64,000 nucleotides of DNA from Pseudomonas laurylsulfativorans (GCF_002906155.1 NZ_MUJK01000003.1:558001-622000), one strand, 5' to 3'; counted from the stretch's first letter, positions 1 through 11,719 are shown. Made by a program: numbers and translations. The notes: generated by a model not told the origin, from the sequence alone.

Positions 1-317
1 GCAGCTTGCAACAAGTTGTCGACCGATTAAGGCCCTACATGCTGGGCTGGAAGGGATATTTCGGCTTGTCGTAAACCCCCAGAATCTGGCGTGAGCTGGA
101 CGAATGGTTACGACACCGACTACGAGCAATCCAACTCAAGCAATGGCGGCGCAGTCCAACGATCTATCGAGAGCTACGCAGGTTGGGTGCAAGTGAGGTT
201 ACTGCTCGCAAAGTGGCGGGAAACTCTCGCTGCTGGTGGCGCAATAGCGCTCTTGAACTCAACCGAGTGCTCGATATAGCGTGGTTCGACAGAACGGGTT
301 TACCGCGTCTCTCCTGA
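1..317 (+). pseudogene. Group II intron reverse transcriptase/maturase, 3' part, with nonsense codon
   Basis: The frame read from base 3 gives the C-terminal end of a bacterial group II intron maturase: LRPYMLGWKGYFGLS, a stop, then TPRIWRELDEWLRHRLRAIQ and LKQWRR, closing at TGA 315-317. The stop is TAA at 72-74, where CAA (Gln) would fit the family, so one C-to-T change explains it. The N-terminal part lies outside the window. Intron domain V follows directly, as expected for an intron-encoded protein. The reading frame is otherwise clean, so the decay looks recent. Confidence 0.82.
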
Positions 318-329
318 CCTCAATCTCTC

Positions 330-405
330 GAACCGCCCGGTGCGGACCCGCATGCCGGGTGGTGTGGCAGGGGAACGGCCTGTGAAGGCCGTCCCCTATG
401 CCGAT
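330..405 (+). ncRNA. Group II intron 3' end (domains V and VI)
   Basis: Bases 330-365 fold as a domain V hairpin: GAACCGCCCGG pairs with the CCGGGTGGT arm across a GCGGACCCGC segment, the usual form for bacterial introns of this class. A second GC-rich hairpin (GGGGAACGGCC with GGCCGTCCCC) at about 370-396 fits domain VI. The exact 3' splice site is inferred to be near 405. The maturase remnant immediately upstream supports the call. Confidence 0.75.
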
Positions 406-446
406 GCGGAGTTGTGCTCCGATGCGGGTGATGTGTGTGTTGCGGT

Positions 447-1199
447 TCAAGCGATCAGCTCTACCTTGCCGCTCGCCAGGCGATAGATACCTCCCACGAT
501 TTTCAGCATGCCCTTGCTCTGAGCATCGGTCAGCAAGGGTGAAGCCTGTTTCAGGCTGTTGACAGAATTTTTGACGTTCTGCGCGGTAGCGTTTTCCATC
601 AGGCTCCCGGGTTGCTTCAGCACTGTCTCGATAGCCGACTTGAGTGCGTCGGTCAGTTTCGGGATATGGCCGGGGAAAATCGTCTGATCCTTGACGGCCT
701 TGATACCGGCCTCGATGGCGCCGCAGCTCTCATGACCGAGTACGAGAATCAGCGGTGCGCCAAGCACGGCAACCCCGTATTCAAGACTGGCCAGGCCTTC
801 CGGGGTCACGAAGTTGCCCGCGACGCGGATGGAGAAAAGATCGCCTCGCGCGGTATCAAACGCATATTCCGGGGCGATCCGCGAGTCAGAGCAACTCAGT
901 ACTGCCACGAACGGATTTTGACCGGACACCAGGGCCTCTCGCTCAGCCTTGAAATCATGAGTCGTGGAAGTGCCGCTTACATATCGCTCATTGCCCTCCA
1001 TCAGTCTTTTCAACGCCATATCGGGACTGATTACATTTTGTGGTTTTGGTGGGGCTGTCGCTTTTTCGGCTGCCTGGATGATCTTGCCGGGCAGCGTGCC
1101 GGTCAGCAGCAGGGCGCCTGCGCTCAATCCGGCAAATTGAAGAAAACGACGACGACCTGTTGTGTTTGAAGCAGAGCTTGAATCACATGATTTACACAT
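447..1199 (-). CDS. Beta-class carbonic anhydrase with Tat-type signal
   Basis: Protein of 250 residues that should interconvert CO2 and bicarbonate. The beta-class zinc site is complete: CSDSR (Cys103, Asp105, Arg107) and HESC (His156, Cys159). The N-terminus carries GRRRFLQFAG (about 15-24) followed by a hydrophobic stretch ending in a small-residue cleavage region, which suggests Tat-dependent export to the periplasm, as in other Pseudomonas exported beta-carbonic anhydrases. It is a single gene, with the intron remnant downstream and a convergent-facing spacer upstream. Confidence 0.9.
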   Translation of the reverse strand: MCKSCDSSSASNTTGRRRFLQFAGLSAGALLLTGTLPGKIIQAAEKATAPPKPQNVISPDMALKRLMEGNERYVSGTSTTHDFKAEREALVSGQNPFVAVLSCSDSRIAPEYAFDTARGDLFSIRVAGNFVTPEGLASLEYGVAVLGAPLILVLGHESCGAIEAGIKAVKDQTIFPGHIPKLTDALKSAIETVLKQPGSLMENATAQNVKNSVNSLKQASPLLTDAQSKGMLKIVGGIYRLASGKVELIA

Positions 1200-1402
1200 G
1201 ATTTTGTTTACTCAGTTCAATGCGGTGAGAGTGAGTTGCGGTTGGGGCTGGTGTTGCCACGGACGCTCAAAACCAGCGCAGTGGAGTCTAGTTGGTCTGT
1301 CATATTGTGTACCGGACATTGTCCGCAGGTGCCGTGCAAGCTGCCATTTCATGGGCTACTACTGACTGGCTCACACAAATTCGACATGGCAGGAGTTTCT
1401 CG

Positions 1403-1858
1403 ATGCTCACTCACTGGTTTCTGGCGGCGGTTCATCTTCTGGCATTGGCCTTGGGACTTTGGGCGGTACTGGTTCGGGGCACGGGATTTCGGCGTCTGGC
1501 CGATGGGGCCGCCGAAGTGCGCAGTGTATTGATGGCGGACAATGTCTGGGGTATTTCAGCTGTCGTTTTGCTGATCAGCGGGGGGATGCGCGCCTTTGGC
1601 GGGTACGAGAAAGGCTCCGACTATTACCTCCATCAGCCGCTGTTCCATTTGAAGATGACGCTGTTCGTCCTGATCCTGCTGCTGGAGATTGCGCCAATGG
1701 TGACGCTGATCAAATGGCGGATAGCGCTTGCCCGTAAAGTGCCTGTCGATGCCGCCCATGCGAAGCTGTTTGCACGGATCAGTCATGTCGAGGCGATGTT
1801 GGTGCTGTTGATGGTGGTGGCGGCGACTGGAATGGCGCGTGGCGTGATGTTTGGTTGA
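1403..1858 (+). CDS. DUF2214-family inner membrane protein
   Basis: A 151-residue protein with about four hydrophobic segments (near 4-24, 45-62, 80-100 and 129-145). The start at 1403 is chosen because AGGAG lies at 1391-1395; longer in-frame versions lack a ribosome site. The segment pattern with FGGYEKGSDYYLHQPLFHLKM fits the DUF2214 family of predicted membrane proteins, whose function is not known. It is monocistronic, and no partner is obvious. Confidence 0.75.
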   Translation: MLTHWFLAAVHLLALALGLWAVLVRGTGFRRLADGAAEVRSVLMADNVWGISAVVLLISGGMRAFGGYEKGSDYYLHQPLFHLKMTLFVLILLLEIAPMVTLIKWRIALARKVPVDAAHAKLFARISHVEAMLVLLMVVAATGMARGVMFG

Positions 1859-1979
1859 TCACGCAGCGAACGCATCCTTCCTTGGGATAAACCGGAAAAG
1901 TCTGATAACCAGGGCATTGAGCTTGCCGCTAGTATCGAACCCCTTGAGGTTTGCAGGGGGGGGGCGATGCTGAATCTTT

Positions 1980-2013
1980 AGCCAGCCGTGGTTCCAGACT
2001 GAACGGGCTGGCT
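1980..2013. terminator. Inverted repeat downstream of rsmE
   Basis: AGCCAGCC at 1980-1987 pairs with GGCTGGCT at 2006-2013. It lies between the convergent DUF2214 gene and rsmE. Neither strand has a strong T tract, so it is only a possible terminator or mRNA-end stabiliser. Confidence 0.35.
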
Positions 2014-2030
2014 ACTGACTGCAGCAGGAT

Positions 2031-2222
2031 TCAGGATTGCGGCTTTTCCGGAGCGGTCAGGCCGGCCTGAATACGCTGATAAATTTCTTCACGATGCACT
2101 GCAACGTCCTTCGGGGCGTTGATGCCGATCCTGACTTGCTGGCCGCTTACGCCCAGGATGGTGATCGTAATGTCATCACCGATATTTATGCTTTCACCGA
2201 CTTTGCGGGTGAGTATCAGCAT
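2031..2222 (-). CDS. rsmE: CsrA-family translational regulator RsmE
   Basis: A 63-residue RNA-binding protein beginning [20 protein letters not shown], with the conserved [11 protein letters not shown] helix. It represses translation by binding GGA motifs around ribosome sites and is titrated by RsmX/Y/Z RNAs through the GacS/GacA pathway. The sequence is closer to the fluorescens-group RsmE paralogue than to RsmA, which starts MLILTRRVGET. The start at 2222 is preceded by AAGGAG, itself a GGA motif, so autoregulation is plausible. A longer in-frame extension upstream lacks a ribosome site. Confidence 0.9.
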   Translation of the reverse strand: MLILTRKVGESINIGDDITITILGVSGQQVRIGINAPKDVAVHREEIYQRIQAGLTAPEKPQS

Positions 2223-2472
2223 GGTCTTCTCCTTGATTGCTATGTGGGGCACCTGATTCGGACAGTGCAGAGGTCGGTGGTATGTATAGATTAGTGCGAA
2301 GTCTCAGAGTTTGGGTGCCTCTTTCTGACGCGCAGATGCGGCATTAATTCCCAAGGCGTAACTATACAGAGGCCGCAACCATGATTCTCGTTGTTTTGAG
2401 CCCATTTTACGGCACTCGTGAAGTATTCATGGATGTTAAAATCCCCGCTTTAAGCATTTAGAGGGAAGCGCC

Positions 2473-2838
2473 GTGCGCAAAATGGTCTTGGTATTCGCGA
2501 TATTGGCACTGGCGGGATGTGGTGAGGGCAACAGCGTGGATGCGCCGAAGCCTAAACCGGCCATGGCCGCCGTGCCCGCACCGGTGTCCGGCCCGCAATG
2601 GGATCTTGAAGTGCGAGGTGAAACCCCTCAGGCGGTTAGCGATTTGAGTGGCTGGCTGATCGAGCACAGTTTCATGTCCAGTATCGTCAAGGAAAATGGC
2701 AAAACACGAATCTTGATGGGTCCGTTCAATTCGAAAGCCGAGGCGGAAGCCAAACAGGATGAAGTCCGTGCGGCGCTCACTCGCGCGAAGAAACAGAACA
2801 TCGAACTGCTGGTGCTTGAACGACCGGTCGTTCAATAA
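2473..2838 (+). CDS. SPOR-domain lipoprotein
   Basis: A 121-residue protein with GTG start at 2473 behind GAGGGAAG. MRKMVLVFAILALAGCGEG is a lipoprotein signal with the lipobox cysteine at residue 16. Residues about 45-118 have the SPOR pattern: an aromatic beta strand, a helix, then TRILMGPFNSKAEAEAKQDE. SPOR domains bind denuded peptidoglycan glycan strands, usually at division sites. A perfect hairpin follows the stop codon. The specific role is not known. Confidence 0.78.
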   Translation: MRKMVLVFAILALAGCGEGNSVDAPKPKPAMAAVPAPVSGPQWDLEVRGETPQAVSDLSGWLIEHSFMSSIVKENGKTRILMGPFNSKAEAEAKQDEVRAALTRAKKQNIELLVLERPVVQ

Positions 2839-2903
2839 CGTTCGGTAGTGCGAACGTTGAAGAAACAAAAAGGCCTCGGGTGTTTAGCCGCGGGGCCTTC
2901 GTC
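2837..2903. terminator. Hairpins between convergent genes
   Basis: AACGTTCG (2837-2844) pairs with CGAACGTT (2851-2858) just after the SPOR gene stop. A second stem, AAGGCC (2870-2875) with GGCCTT (2894-2899), runs into TTTTTG on the minus strand and fits an intrinsic terminator for endA. Confidence 0.6.
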
Positions 2904-2926
2904 GTTTCAGGTGTTCTGTTCTGGAT

Positions 2927-3616
2927 TCAGCCGCAGGCCTTCATGTCTACCGGGCCGACGAACTCGTTGCCGCGCCCCATGACGCACCCCACGCTCTGGT
3001 TGCGTTGGCGTTCCCAGGCCTGGACCGGATAGGTTTTGTCCCAGGCTTCGTACAGTTGCCGATCCTGTTTCGACAGGCGCAAGCCATACTGCTTGCTCAT
3101 ATAGAAGTAGGTCCGGGCGATCATGCCGCGAATGGAAGGGCGGGGCATGACTTTCTTGGCCTTGAAGTCGATCTGGGTGAGGCACGAACCATACTGTCCC
3201 GATTGTTCGGGCAGCCAACCGAAACTGAAGTTGCTGCGATCGCCATTGACCTCGCCAATGCTGGGCACCAGGTTGTGCAAATCAGCTTCGGCCTTCTGAT
3301 AAACCGGATCGTAGCGGGTGCAGTTCTTGCGACCGCCCTCCTGCCAGCACTGACGTTGATGGCCGATCTGCCAGGCCGGAACGATATGCTCCCACTCGAT
3401 GCGGGATGCGCGCTTGGCATTTTTACGTGGCACATAACCGCAGGCGGCCAGGTTCACCCGGTTGCCGGTGTACTTGCAGCCGCAGTAAAACTCGGTGGAC
3501 TGGGGGGCATAGAGCTTCCACGCGACCGTTTTCGCTTCGGTGAAGGTGCGCGGAGCATCGGCTTGCGCGCCCATGACAAAAAACAAAAACAACAAAGCAA
3601 ACCAGCGGGCACTCAT
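2927..3616 (-). CDS. endA: Secreted endonuclease I
   Basis: A 229-residue protein starting MSARWFALLFLFFVMGAQA, a typical signal peptide. It carries the endonuclease I core: IEWEHIVPAW, and DLHNLVPSIGEVNGDRSNF with the metal-binding Asn/His of the beta-beta-alpha-metal nuclease fold. It should cleave DNA non-specifically in the periplasm or outside the cell. The start at 3616 is taken rather than an upstream in-frame Met because it begins the signal peptide. It follows the DUF1654 gene by 4 bases and so is probably cotranscribed under a LexA-type box. Confidence 0.88.
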   Translation of the reverse strand: MSARWFALLFLFFVMGAQADAPRTFTEAKTVAWKLYAPQSTEFYCGCKYTGNRVNLAACGYVPRKNAKRASRIEWEHIVPAWQIGHQRQCWQEGGRKNCTRYDPVYQKAEADLHNLVPSIGEVNGDRSNFSFGWLPEQSGQYGSCLTQIDFKAKKVMPRPSIRGMIARTYFYMSKQYGLRLSKQDRQLYEAWDKTYPVQAWERQRNQSVGCVMGRGNEFVGPVDMKACG

Positions 3617-3620
3617 CGAC

Positions 3621-3860
3621 TCAATCTTCCTTCGGCACAACCCAGAAAATCTGCACGCCGCCATCGTCGCGATAGGCGAGGGTGACGTTGTCGTTCTCGT
3701 CGATTTCTTCCAGCAAGCGTTCCCAATCATCCACCGGCTCATCAGGAAGGCGGAAGATCAGTGCTGCCCTGGCCTTTTGTGCAGTGGGGGAGTTGATGAT
3801 TTTCTGAACGCGCAGGCCCATGCGTACATAGGTGTCAGGAGAGGCTGAGGTGGTGTCCAC
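3621..3860 (-). CDS. DUF1654-domain protein, probable SOS operon leader
   Basis: About 79 residues with the Pseudomonas DUF1654 signature YVRMGLRVQKIINSP then KARAALIFRLPDEPVDDWERL. The domain has no known function. A GTG at 3858-3860 is preferred as start because AAGGAT precedes it; an ATG at 3888-3890 would add ten residues but has no ribosome site and sits inside a LexA-type box. The four-base spacing to endA implies one mRNA. A link between DUF1654 proteins and DNA damage is inferred from this operator. Confidence 0.75.
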   Translation of the reverse strand: MDTTSASPDTYVRMGLRVQKIINSPTAQKARAALIFRLPDEPVDDWERLLEEIDENDNVTLAYRDDGGVQIFWVVPKED

Positions 3861-3878
3861 GGAGTTATCCTTATTAAG

Positions 3879-3894
3879 CTGTACGTGCATACAG
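3879..3894 (-). promoter_or_regulatory. LexA (SOS) box
   Basis: CTGTACGTGCATACAG matches the gamma-proteobacterial LexA operator CTGT-N8-ACAG exactly. It lies 19 bases upstream of the preferred GTG start of the DUF1654 gene, where repressor would block expression of the DUF1654-endA pair. Confidence 0.75.
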
Positions 3895-4003
3895 TATTTA
3901 ACTGTAGGCCATTTCGCAACTGCTTAAAATTCAAGAGAATCCTCTGACAGCGGTTTGCTCTATTTGGCGTAAGGGGAAGGAAGTTTTTTTGTCAGATCGA
4001 GCG

Positions 4004-4061
4004 GCGCCACTCGCCAGGACTGGCGAGTGGCGCACGGGGTGCCCGACCGGATCGGTCGGGC
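4004..4061. terminator. Two strong tandem hairpins downstream of the asparaginase gene
   Basis: GCGCCACTCGCC (4004-4015) pairs perfectly with GGCGAGTGGCGC (4022-4033), and GCCCGACCG (4041-4049) with CGGTCGGGC (4053-4061). There is no good T tract on the minus strand, so these may stabilise the mRNA 3' end or act as weak terminators. A seven-T run at 3984-3990 would serve only plus-strand RNA, but lies before the stems. Confidence 0.5.
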
Positions 4062-4070
4062 GAGGGCGTA

Positions 4071-5475
<1,405 letters not shown>

Positions 5476-5496
5476 GCTCCCTCAAGGGAGCTTTTT
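5476..5496 (+). terminator. Intrinsic terminator inside the leader of the next gene
   Basis: GCTCCC (5476-5481), loop TCAA, GGGAGC (5486-5491), then TTTTT. It ends only four bases before the AGGAG ribosome site of the gene starting at 5511, so transcription of that gene must read through it or start within it. Confidence 0.75.
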
Positions 5497-5510
5497 CTGC
5501 AGGAGTTCAC

Positions 5511-5972
5511 ATGTCGTTATCAATTGGCTTGCCGAATGCCGCGGGCATCGCCATCGGGGGGAAGCCTGCGGAGGCCATTCGCGCTTTGGGCGATGCAACA
5601 GAGGATGCGGCTGCCAAAGCGTTGGGTGTAAGGGAGGGCGACGGCACCCAGGTTAAAACCGGTCCGGCAGGCTTGGGAGAGAGTGCTGGCGCACAGGTCG
5701 AGTCGGAAACGAGCGATAACACCAGCGTGACGGTGAGGGCCCTGCTCAAGCGTCTGAAGGAACTGCAACAGCAACTGCGTGAGCAACAGCAGCAATTGGC
5801 GCAGGCCCAGGCAGCGTCCTACCCGAGTCCGGAAGCCCAGACCACCGCGGTATCAGCCATTCAGATGCAGATTGCCGAAACCAACGGCGCCATCCTGCAA
5901 GTGAGCGCGAGTCTAATCAAAGAGCTGAACAGGGCTTCTGGCACGGGATCGGTGGTCAACACCACGGCATGA
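5511..5972 (+). CDS. Coiled-coil protein of unknown function
   Basis: A 153-residue soluble protein with AGGAG at 5501-5505. Residues about 78-105 (ALLKRLKELQQQLREQQQQL) form a Gln-rich coiled coil, and residues 118-145 a second helix (AIQMQIAETNGAILQVSASL). The N-terminal 65 residues are low-complexity and rich in Gly and Ala. The layout is loosely like FlxA-type proteins, but I cannot assign it. It stands alone, behind a terminator in its own leader. Confidence 0.6.
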   Translation: MSLSIGLPNAAGIAIGGKPAEAIRALGDATEDAAAKALGVREGDGTQVKTGPAGLGESAGAQVESETSDNTSVTVRALLKRLKELQQQLREQQQQLAQAQAASYPSPEAQTTAVSAIQMQIAETNGAILQVSASLIKELNRASGTGSVVNTTA

Positions 5973-6021
5973 AATGAATGCCGTTTTTCGCTGAACATCT
6001 CTGCAAGCACTTTTCAGGTCG

Positions 6022-6050
6022 TTGACAAATACCGGCAGGGTTCGCATAGT
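6022..6050 (+). promoter_or_regulatory. Sigma-70 promoter of the rbs operon
   Basis: TTGACA (6022-6027), 17 bases, CATAGT (6045-6050). The -35 is consensus and spacing is ideal. The operator begins 9 bases after the -10, so bound repressor would cover the start site. Confidence 0.75.
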
Positions 6051-6058
6051 TTGGTTCA

Positions 6059-6072
6059 CGCAAACGTTTGCG
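6059..6072 (+). promoter_or_regulatory. RbsR operator
   Basis: CGCAAACGTTTGCG is a perfect 14-base palindrome of the LacI/PurR class with the central CG step. It sits at the predicted transcription start of rbsB, and a LacI-type regulator (rbsR) is encoded in the operon. Confidence 0.8.
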
Positions 6073-6165
6073 CGCCCAATAAAAATGGCATTCCATTACG
6101 GTTGGGCGTGAAGCTTACGCCAGCGCAAGCGTTGCTCACAATAATCATAAGATCGGAGTGAACCC

Positions 6166-7137
6166 ATGAAGCTGCCATTCGCTGGACGTCTTCTCGCTGT
6201 CGCTATGCTGGCTGCCGCATCCGCTGCGTTGCCTGTCTCTTCGGCCTTCGCTGAAACCACTGAAAAACCGAAAGTCGCCCTGGTCATGAAATCCCTGGCC
6301 AACGAGTTCTTCCTGACCATGGAAGACGGTGCCAAGGCCTATCAGAAAGATCACTCCGGCGAATTCGACCTGATTTCCAACGGCATCAAGGATGAAACCG
6401 ACACCGCCGGCCAGACGCGGATCGTCGAGCAGATGATCCTGGCCAAGGTCAATGCACTGGTGATTGCGCCAGCAGACTCCAAAGCCATGGTGCCGGTGAT
6501 CAAGAAGGCCATCGATGCCGGTATCACCGTGATCAACATCGACAACCAGCTGGACCCCGCCGTTGTCAAAAGCAAAAACATCAATGTTCCGTTCGTAGGC
6601 CCGGACAACCGCAAGGGCGCGCGGCTGGTGGGCGACTACCTGGCCAAACAACTGAAGGCCGGTGATGAAGTCGGCATCATCGAAGGCGTGTCCACCACCA
6701 CCAATGCCCAGCAGCGCACCGCGGGTTTCAAGGATGCGATGGAAGCGGCGCAGATCAAGGTCGTGTCCCTGCAATCCGGTGACTGGGAAATCGATAAGGG
6801 TAACAAGGTAGCCGCGTCGATTCTCAGTGAATACCCGCAAACCAAGGCCCTGTTGGCCGGCAACGACAGCATGGCGGTCGGTGCGGTGTCTGCGGTGCGC
6901 GCCGCGGGCAAGGCCGGCAAGGTGCAGGTGGTCGGCTACGACAACATCAACGCCATCCAGCCAATGCTCAAGGATGGTCGCGTGCTGGCCACGGCGGACC
7001 AGTTTGCGGCCAAGCAAGCTGTGTTCGGCATCGAGACGGCATTGAAAATTCTCAAGGGCGAGAAGGTCGACGGCGGCGTCAATGGCGTGATCGAAACGCC
7101 GGTAGAGTTGATCACCAAAGAGCCGGTCACCCAGTAA
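6166..7137 (+). CDS. rbsB: Ribose ABC transporter substrate-binding protein
   Basis: A 323-residue periplasmic binding protein with a signal peptide (about 1-28, cleaving near SSAFA). The mature part begins KPKVALVMKSLANEFF and has the sugar-binding type I fold, with NALVIAPADSKAMVPVI and VVGYDNINAIQPML near the hinge. It captures ribose and delivers it to RbsAC. It is the first gene of the operon, behind a promoter and operator, and a 55-base spacer precedes rbsA, where a higher transcript level for the binding protein is common. Confidence 0.93.
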   Translation: MKLPFAGRLLAVAMLAAASAALPVSSAFAETTEKPKVALVMKSLANEFFLTMEDGAKAYQKDHSGEFDLISNGIKDETDTAGQTRIVEQMILAKVNALVIAPADSKAMVPVIKKAIDAGITVINIDNQLDPAVVKSKNINVPFVGPDNRKGARLVGDYLAKQLKAGDEVGIIEGVSTTTNAQQRTAGFKDAMEAAQIKVVSLQSGDWEIDKGNKVAASILSEYPQTKALLAGNDSMAVGAVSAVRAAGKAGKVQVVGYDNINAIQPMLKDGRVLATADQFAAKQAVFGIETALKILKGEKVDGGVNGVIETPVELITKEPVTQ

Positions 7138-7192
7138 CCTTCTGGCGACGCAACGGCGCTCGTCCAGCCGGACGGGCGCATGGAGAGTTTTT

Positions 7193-8742
<1,550 letters not shown>

Positions 8743-8746
<4 letters not shown>

Positions 8747-9720
8747 AAACCGCTTCCTCCGCCGGTAAACGCAGTGGCAACTTTTACGGCCTGGGCACTT
8801 ACCTGGGCCTGGCGGGTGCCTTGCTGGCGATGATCGTGCTGTTCTCGGTGCTGAGCAGTCACTTTCTGTCGTACGACACTTTCAGCACCCTGGCCAACCA
8901 GATTCCGGATCTGATGGTGCTGGCGGTTGGCATGACCTTTGTGTTGATCATCGGAGGCATCGACCTGTCGGTCGGCTCGGTGCTGGCCCTGGCGGCCTCG
9001 ACGGTCAGCGTGGCGATACTCGGCTGGGGCTGGAGCGTTCTGCCCGCAGCGTTGCTCGGGATGGTCGTCGCGGCGCTCGCAGGCACCATCACCGGTTCGA
9101 TCACGGTGGCGTGGCGGATACCGTCGTTCATCGTGTCCCTGGGCGTGCTGGAAATGGCTCGCGGAGTGGCGTACCAGATGACCGGTTCACGTACGGCCTA
9201 CATCGGCGATGCGTTCGCCTGGTTGTCCAATCCGATCGCCTTCGGCATTTCGCCGTCGTTCATCATTGCGTTGCTGATCATATTCATCGCCCAGGCCGTG
9301 TTGACCCGCACAGTGTTCGGTCGCTACCTGATCGGTATCGGCACCAACGAGGAGGCCGTGCGGCTGGCGGGGATCAATCCGAAGCCCTACAAAATCCTGG
9401 TCTTCAGTCTGATGGGATTGCTGGCCGGGATTGCCGCGCTGTTCCAGATTTCTCGCCTGGAAGCCGCCGACCCGAATGCGGGCTCCGGTCTTGAGTTGCA
9501 GGTAATCGCAGCCGTCGTGATCGGCGGGACCAGCCTGATGGGCGGGCGTGGCTCGGTGATCAGCACGTTTTTTGGCGTCCTGATCATTTCCGTACTGGCC
9601 GCGGGGCTGGCACAGATCGGGGCAACCGAGCCAACCAAACGCATCATTACCGGCGCCGTGATTGTGGTGGCGGTGGTGCTGGACACTTATCGCAGTCAAC
9701 GCGCAAGCCGGCGGACCTGA
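8743..9720 (+). CDS. rbsC: Ribose ABC transporter permease
   Basis: A 325-residue permease with about nine to ten hydrophobic segments and the family motif GGIDLSVGSVLAL. The C-terminal part VIAAVVIGGTSLMGGRGSV is the cytoplasmic loop region that contacts RbsA. The start ATG overlaps the rbsA stop. rbsR follows after three bases, so the regulator is made from the same mRNA. Confidence 0.94.
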
Positions 9721-9723
9721 GTC

Positions 9724-10743
9724 ATGGCGACTATCAAAGATGTGGCAGCCCTTGCCGGCATTTCCTACACCACGGTTTCCCATGTGGTGAACAAGACCCG
9801 TCCGGTCAGCGAAGAGGTCCGGATCAAGGTTGAAGCGGCGATCAAGACCCTCGACTACGTCCCTAGTGCGGTGGCCCGTTCGCTCAAGGCCAAGACCACG
9901 GCGACCATCGGCCTGTTGGTGCCCAATAGCCTCAACCCGTATTTCGCCGAACTGGCCCGGGGTATCGAGGATTACTGCGAGCGAAACGGTTACTGCGTCA
10001 TCCTGTGCAACTCCGACGACAATCCGGACAAGCAGCGCAGCTACCTGCGTGTGCTGCTGGAAAAACGCATCGATGGCCTGATTGTCGCCTCGGCCGGCGG
10101 CGACAGCGGTCTGGCCCAAGGCCTGAAGGGCGTCCGCACGCCCATGGTGATCGTCGACCGCGGACTGGACGGTGTCGATGCGGACATGGTGCGCATCGAC
10201 CATGAATACGGCGCGTATCTGGCGACCCGGCATCTGCTGGAGCTAGGCCACCGGGACATCGCCACGATCAGCGGGCCGGAAAACACCAGTGTGGCGCAGA
10301 TGCGTCTGGCGGGTTATTGCCGGGCCTTGAAAGAGGCGGGCGTCGAAGTCTCTTCCGGGCGCGTGCTGGCAAGCGATTTCACCAGCACCGGCGGTTACAG
10401 CGCTGCCGCGATTTTGCTGGAAAGCCATCCGCCTACCGCCATTTTTGCCGCCAACGACATGATTGGCATCGGCGTGCTGCGGGCCGCCGCCGAGCGCAAT
10501 ATTCGCGTACCTAGCGAGTTGTCGGTGATCGGCTTCGACGATATCCAGATGAGTCGGTATGTCTATCCGTCGTTGACCACGGTCGGGCAATCGATCTTGC
10601 AGCTCGGAGAAATGGCGGCCGAAGTGCTTTTGCGACGGATCGCCACGCCAGGACTGGTGACCGATCAGCGCATCGTGACGCCGAGTATTGTCATCCGTGA
10701 ATCGACGGCGCCGCTGGCCGGCGTATTTACCCAGTTCCGTTGA
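9724..10743 (+). CDS. rbsR: LacI-family repressor of the ribose operon
   Basis: A 339-residue regulator. Residues 1-55 are the LacI helix-turn-helix and hinge (MATIKDVAALAGISYTTVSH). The rest is a periplasmic-binding-protein-like sensor domain with IGLLVPNSLNPYFAELARG and VIGFDDIQMSRYVYPSLTT. It should bind the palindrome at 6059-6072 and release it on binding ribose. Being inside the operon makes it autoregulated. Confidence 0.92.
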   Translation: MATIKDVAALAGISYTTVSHVVNKTRPVSEEVRIKVEAAIKTLDYVPSAVARSLKAKTTATIGLLVPNSLNPYFAELARGIEDYCERNGYCVILCNSDDNPDKQRSYLRVLLEKRIDGLIVASAGGDSGLAQGLKGVRTPMVIVDRGLDGVDADMVRIDHEYGAYLATRHLLELGHRDIATISGPENTSVAQMRLAGYCRALKEAGVEVSSGRVLASDFTSTGGYSAAAILLESHPPTAIFAANDMIGIGVLRAAAERNIRVPSELSVIGFDDIQMSRYVYPSLTTVGQSILQLGEMAAEVLLRRIATPGLVTDQRIVTPSIVIRESTAPLAGVFTQFR

Positions 10744-10801
10744 AAACCGAACGCCGCTAAACCAACAGCGCCACCGAAACAGAATCGATGAGTAGCAATG
10801 T

Positions 10802-11719
10802 ATGTCAGCAAAAGTAGTGGTGATTGGCAGCTTGAACATGGATCTGGTGACCCGGGCGCCACGCTTGCCCAAGGGCGGTGAAACGCTGATTGGTCAGTCG
10901 TTTTCCACCGTGTCCGGCGGTAAGGGCGCCAATCAGGCCGTGGCTGCGGCGCGGTTGGGAGCGCGGGTGTCGATGATCGGCTGCGTGGGTAGCGACGCTT
11001 ATGGTGAGGCGCTGCGTGGGGCGCTGTTGGCCGAGCAAATCGATTGTCAGGCGGTCAGTACCGTTGAAGGTTCCAGCGGCGTGGCGTTGATTGTGGTCGA
11101 CGACAACAGTCAGAACACGATCGTGATCGTCCCCGGTGCCAACGGTGAGTTGACTGCTGCAGCCATTGACCGTTTTGATTCGGTGATACAGGCGGCGGAC
11201 GTGCTCATCTGTCAGCTGGAAGTACCTGATGCCTCCGTTGGCCATGCGCTCAAGCGTGGTCGCGAACTGGGCAAGACGGTCATCCTCAACCCCGCACCGG
11301 CCAGCCGTCCCTTGCCAGTGGATTGGTACGCGTCTATCGATTACCTGATTCCCAACGAGAGCGAAGCGTCGGCCCTGAGCGGAGTGTCCGTGGACTCCCT
11401 GGAATCCGCGCAAGCCGCGGCGACCCGCCTGATTGCCTTGGGCGCCGGTAAGGTGATCATCACCCTCGGTGCTCAAGGTTCGCTGTTTGCCGATGGCCAG
11501 CGCTTCGAACATTTCCCCGCGCCCGTCGTGAAGGCTGTCGATACCACGGCGGCTGGCGATACGTTCGTGGGCGGTTTCGCTGCGGCGCTGGCCGCGGGTA
11601 AGGATGAAGTGCAGGCAATCCGCTTCGGGCAGGTGGCTGCGGCGTTGTCTGTCACCCGGGCGGGTGCGCAACCGTCGATTCCCGCCTTGAGCGATGTGCA
11701 GGCGTTTAAAACCCCATGA
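10802..11719 (+). CDS. rbsK: Ribokinase
   Basis: A 305-residue PfkB-family kinase that phosphorylates ribose to ribose 5-phosphate. It has the N-terminal [15 protein letters not shown] motif and the C-terminal [13 protein letters not shown] motif with the catalytic Asp in the anion hole. [10 protein letters not shown] and NESEA also match ribokinases. The last four bases overlap the rbsD start, so the two are coupled. Confidence 0.94.
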   Translation: MSAKVVVIGSLNMDLVTRAPRLPKGGETLIGQSFSTVSGGKGANQAVAAARLGARVSMIGCVGSDAYGEALRGALLAEQIDCQAVSTVEGSSGVALIVVDDNSQNTIVIVPGANGELTAAAIDRFDSVIQAADVLICQLEVPDASVGHALKRGRELGKTVILNPAPASRPLPVDWYASIDYLIPNESEASALSGVSVDSLESAQAAATRLIALGAGKVIITLGAQGSLFADGQRFEHFPAPVVKAVDTTAAGDTFVGGFAAALAAGKDEVQAIRFGQVAAALSVTRAGAQPSIPALSDVQAFKTP

